Source of the DNA: WVYX01 sp039586815
GTDB lineage: Bacteria; Gemmatimonadota; Gemmatimonadetes; Gemmatimonadales; GWC2-71-9
Reading direction: 5' to 3'
DNA: 64,000 bases
Assembly (NCBI GenBank): GCA_039586815.1
Contig: JBDHJR010000008.1
Span: forward strand, 1-64,000
Positions 62,964-64,000 of the stretch are shown one piece after another (position 1 is the first letter of the stretch; each line of letters begins with the position of its first letter). A program made the position numbers and the translations under genes. The notes under the pieces are model-generated. The model was not told the DNA's origin, did no database searches, and saw only the letters and a program-made list of their open reading frames with translations.

Positions 62964-64000
62964 TCAGTATGCTCTTGCCCACACAGCCTCGACGATGGAC
63001 TTCCCGCCACACCACACACAGGTGGACGGAGCAGGATCGGAGCGGAACTCCTCGTCGACCAATGCCCGGATCGTGGCCTTGGTGGCCTGCTGTATCTCGG
63101 TTTCACAGGCCGGCGAGCCACAGAATCCACCGTACGCGAACCCTCCCGCTCCCTCCATCAGCTCGGTGAGTTGCTCTTTGGTCACGTTCCTGACGGTGTT
63201 CTCCTCGCGCCGCTGCCGGGCCGCATCCAGCAGGCCGTCTTGGATCTCGTTCAGCGCGCTGCGGACCGACTCCACGATGCCGCTCGCCGGGACCGGCGCC
63301 TTGCCACCGGTGCGCCGCGCCAACATTGCCTGCTGCTGCTTCACGTCGCGCGGCCCCACCTCGAGCCGCACCGGCACGCCCTTCCCTTCCCACTCGTAGT
63401 ACTTCGCCCCCGGCTTCATGCCGTCGCGGTCGTCGACGTGCACGCGCACGCCGGCGCTGCGGAGCTCCTGCGCGAGTTGCTGCGCACTCTCCATCACCGT
63501 CGTCTTCTCTGTCTCGGACCTCCAGATCGGCACCAGCGCCACCTGGATCGGCGCTAGCCGGGGCGGACAGACCAGTCCGACGTCATCGCTGTGTGTCATG
63601 ATGAGGCCGCCCACCAGGCGGGTGGAGACACCCCAGGAGCTGCTCCACACGTAGTCCAGCTTCCCGTCAGCCGTCTGGTACTGCGTGTCGAAGGCCTTGG
63701 CGAAGTTCTGCCCCAGGAAGTGCGACGTGCCGGCTTGCAGCGCCTTGTTGTCCTGCATCATGGCCTCGCAGGCGTACGTGCGAACCGCCCCGGCGAACTT
63801 CTCCGCGTCGGTCTTGGGGCCGGTCACGGGCGGCATGGCCATCCAGTCTTCCATGAACCGGCGGTACACACCCAGGATCAGCAGGGTCTCCTCTTCCGCC
63901 TCCTGCGAGGTGGCGTGCGCGGTGTGGCCCTCCTGCCAGAGGAACTCCGTCGTGCGGAGGAACAGCCGCGTGCGCATCTCCCACCGCACGATGTTGGCCC
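62964..64000 (-). CDS. proS: Prolyl-tRNA synthetase, archaeal/eukaryotic-like type, 5' end cut
   Basis: About 345 C-terminal codons are visible, and the frame continues past the right edge with 'ANIVRWEMRTRLFLRTTEFLWQEGHTAH'. The sequence 'WQEGHTAHATSQEAEEE', 'GTSHFLGQNFAKAFD' and 'CPPRLAPIQVALVPIW' identifies the short ProS type without an editing insertion domain. The C-terminal extension carries Cys pairs ('FCGSPACE' and 'STCVWCGGK') as in the zinc-binding tail of this type. It charges tRNA-Pro. guaA follows after 10 bases. Confidence 0.95.
   Translation of the reverse strand, partial: ANIVRWEMRTRLFLRTTEFLWQEGHTAHATSQEAEEETLLILGVYRRFMEDWMAMPPVTGPKTDAEKFAGAVRTYACEAMMQDNKALQAGTSHFLGQNFAKAFDTQYQTADGKLDYVWSSSWGVSTRLVGGLIMTHSDDVGLVCPPRLAPIQVALVPIWRSETEKTTVMESAQQLAQELRSAGVRVHVDDRDGMKPGAKYYEWEGKGVPVRLEVGPRDVKQQQAMLARRTGGKAPVPASGIVESVRSALNEIQDGLLDAARQRREENTVRNVTKEQLTELMEGAGGFAYGGFCGSPACETEIQQATKATIRALVDEEFRSDPAPSTCVWCGGKSIVEAVWARAY

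Overview
The window is 64 kb of GC-rich, gene-dense bacterial chromosome. It reads like an aerobic or facultative Gram-negative heterotroph. Lipoproteins of the 'CGDDTTGP' style, a predicted outer-membrane barrel, a BamE-like lipoprotein, PE synthesis (psd/pssA), split methylmalonyl-CoA mutase subunits and long operons with 4-base stop/start overlaps would fit Gemmatimonadota. That placement is an inference: there is no rRNA gene, phage or plasmid gene, IS element or CRISPR here, so this looks like core chromosome.

Layout. (1) 1-29.6 kb is almost one continuous run of minus-strand genes. Read in transcription order it holds an Asp-rich small ORF and aspS, phoH, a PgpH-type HD phosphodiesterase, ybeY, two CNNM/CorC-type transporters, a DUF502 protein and mgtE. 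Next comes a propionyl/branched-chain acyl-CoA block: meaB, mcmA1, an eRF1-like baeRF10 gene, mcmA2, a carboxyltransferase, a large secreted subtilase, two AtuA-type proteins and an enoyl-CoA hydratase. Then come a lipoprotein, a DRR-repeat basic protein, a short RecQ, NfeD and FloA, a small membrane protein, an acyl-CoA dehydrogenase and an Ig-like lipoprotein cut by the window edge. (2) 29.6-31.6 kb holds a plus-strand barrel protein and rlmN. (3) 31.5-43.1 kb is a 12-gene minus-strand super-operon: trpC, trpB, a HEAT-repeat protein, an HD-GYP-like protein, trpA, a membrane GAF-MCP protein, folB, folK, panB, panC, an HD hydrolase and a LytR_C protein. (4) lexA is divergent from trpC and convergent with trpD. 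(5) 44.9-56.8 kb on the plus strand holds truA, a transaldolase-like aldolase, an HtrA protease, purB, purC, psd, pssA, a BamE-like lipoprotein with a zinc-ribbon protein, purF and ppdK. (6) 57.1-64 kb holds ssrA (tmRNA), a diguanylate cyclase, larB and dus on the minus strand, a PTS IIA gene on the plus strand, then guaA and a proS cut by the right edge.

Functional picture. Propionyl-CoA and branched-chain acyl-CoA units would be oxidised, carboxylated and isomerised toward succinyl-CoA, with MeaB protecting the B12 mutase. PpdK links C3 metabolism to gluconeogenesis or glycolysis. The super-operon couples amino-acid and vitamin synthesis (Trp, folate, pantothenate) to three genes that look like signalling proteins. 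The HEAT and HD-GYP proteins appear to share an N-terminal module, which makes this trio the best candidate in the window for an undescribed system. A second notable feature is a dispersed heptanucleotide repeat, (CTTCCCC)(CTTCCCG)n, seen in meaB, at the 5' end of the HD-hydrolase gene and between two convergent genes.
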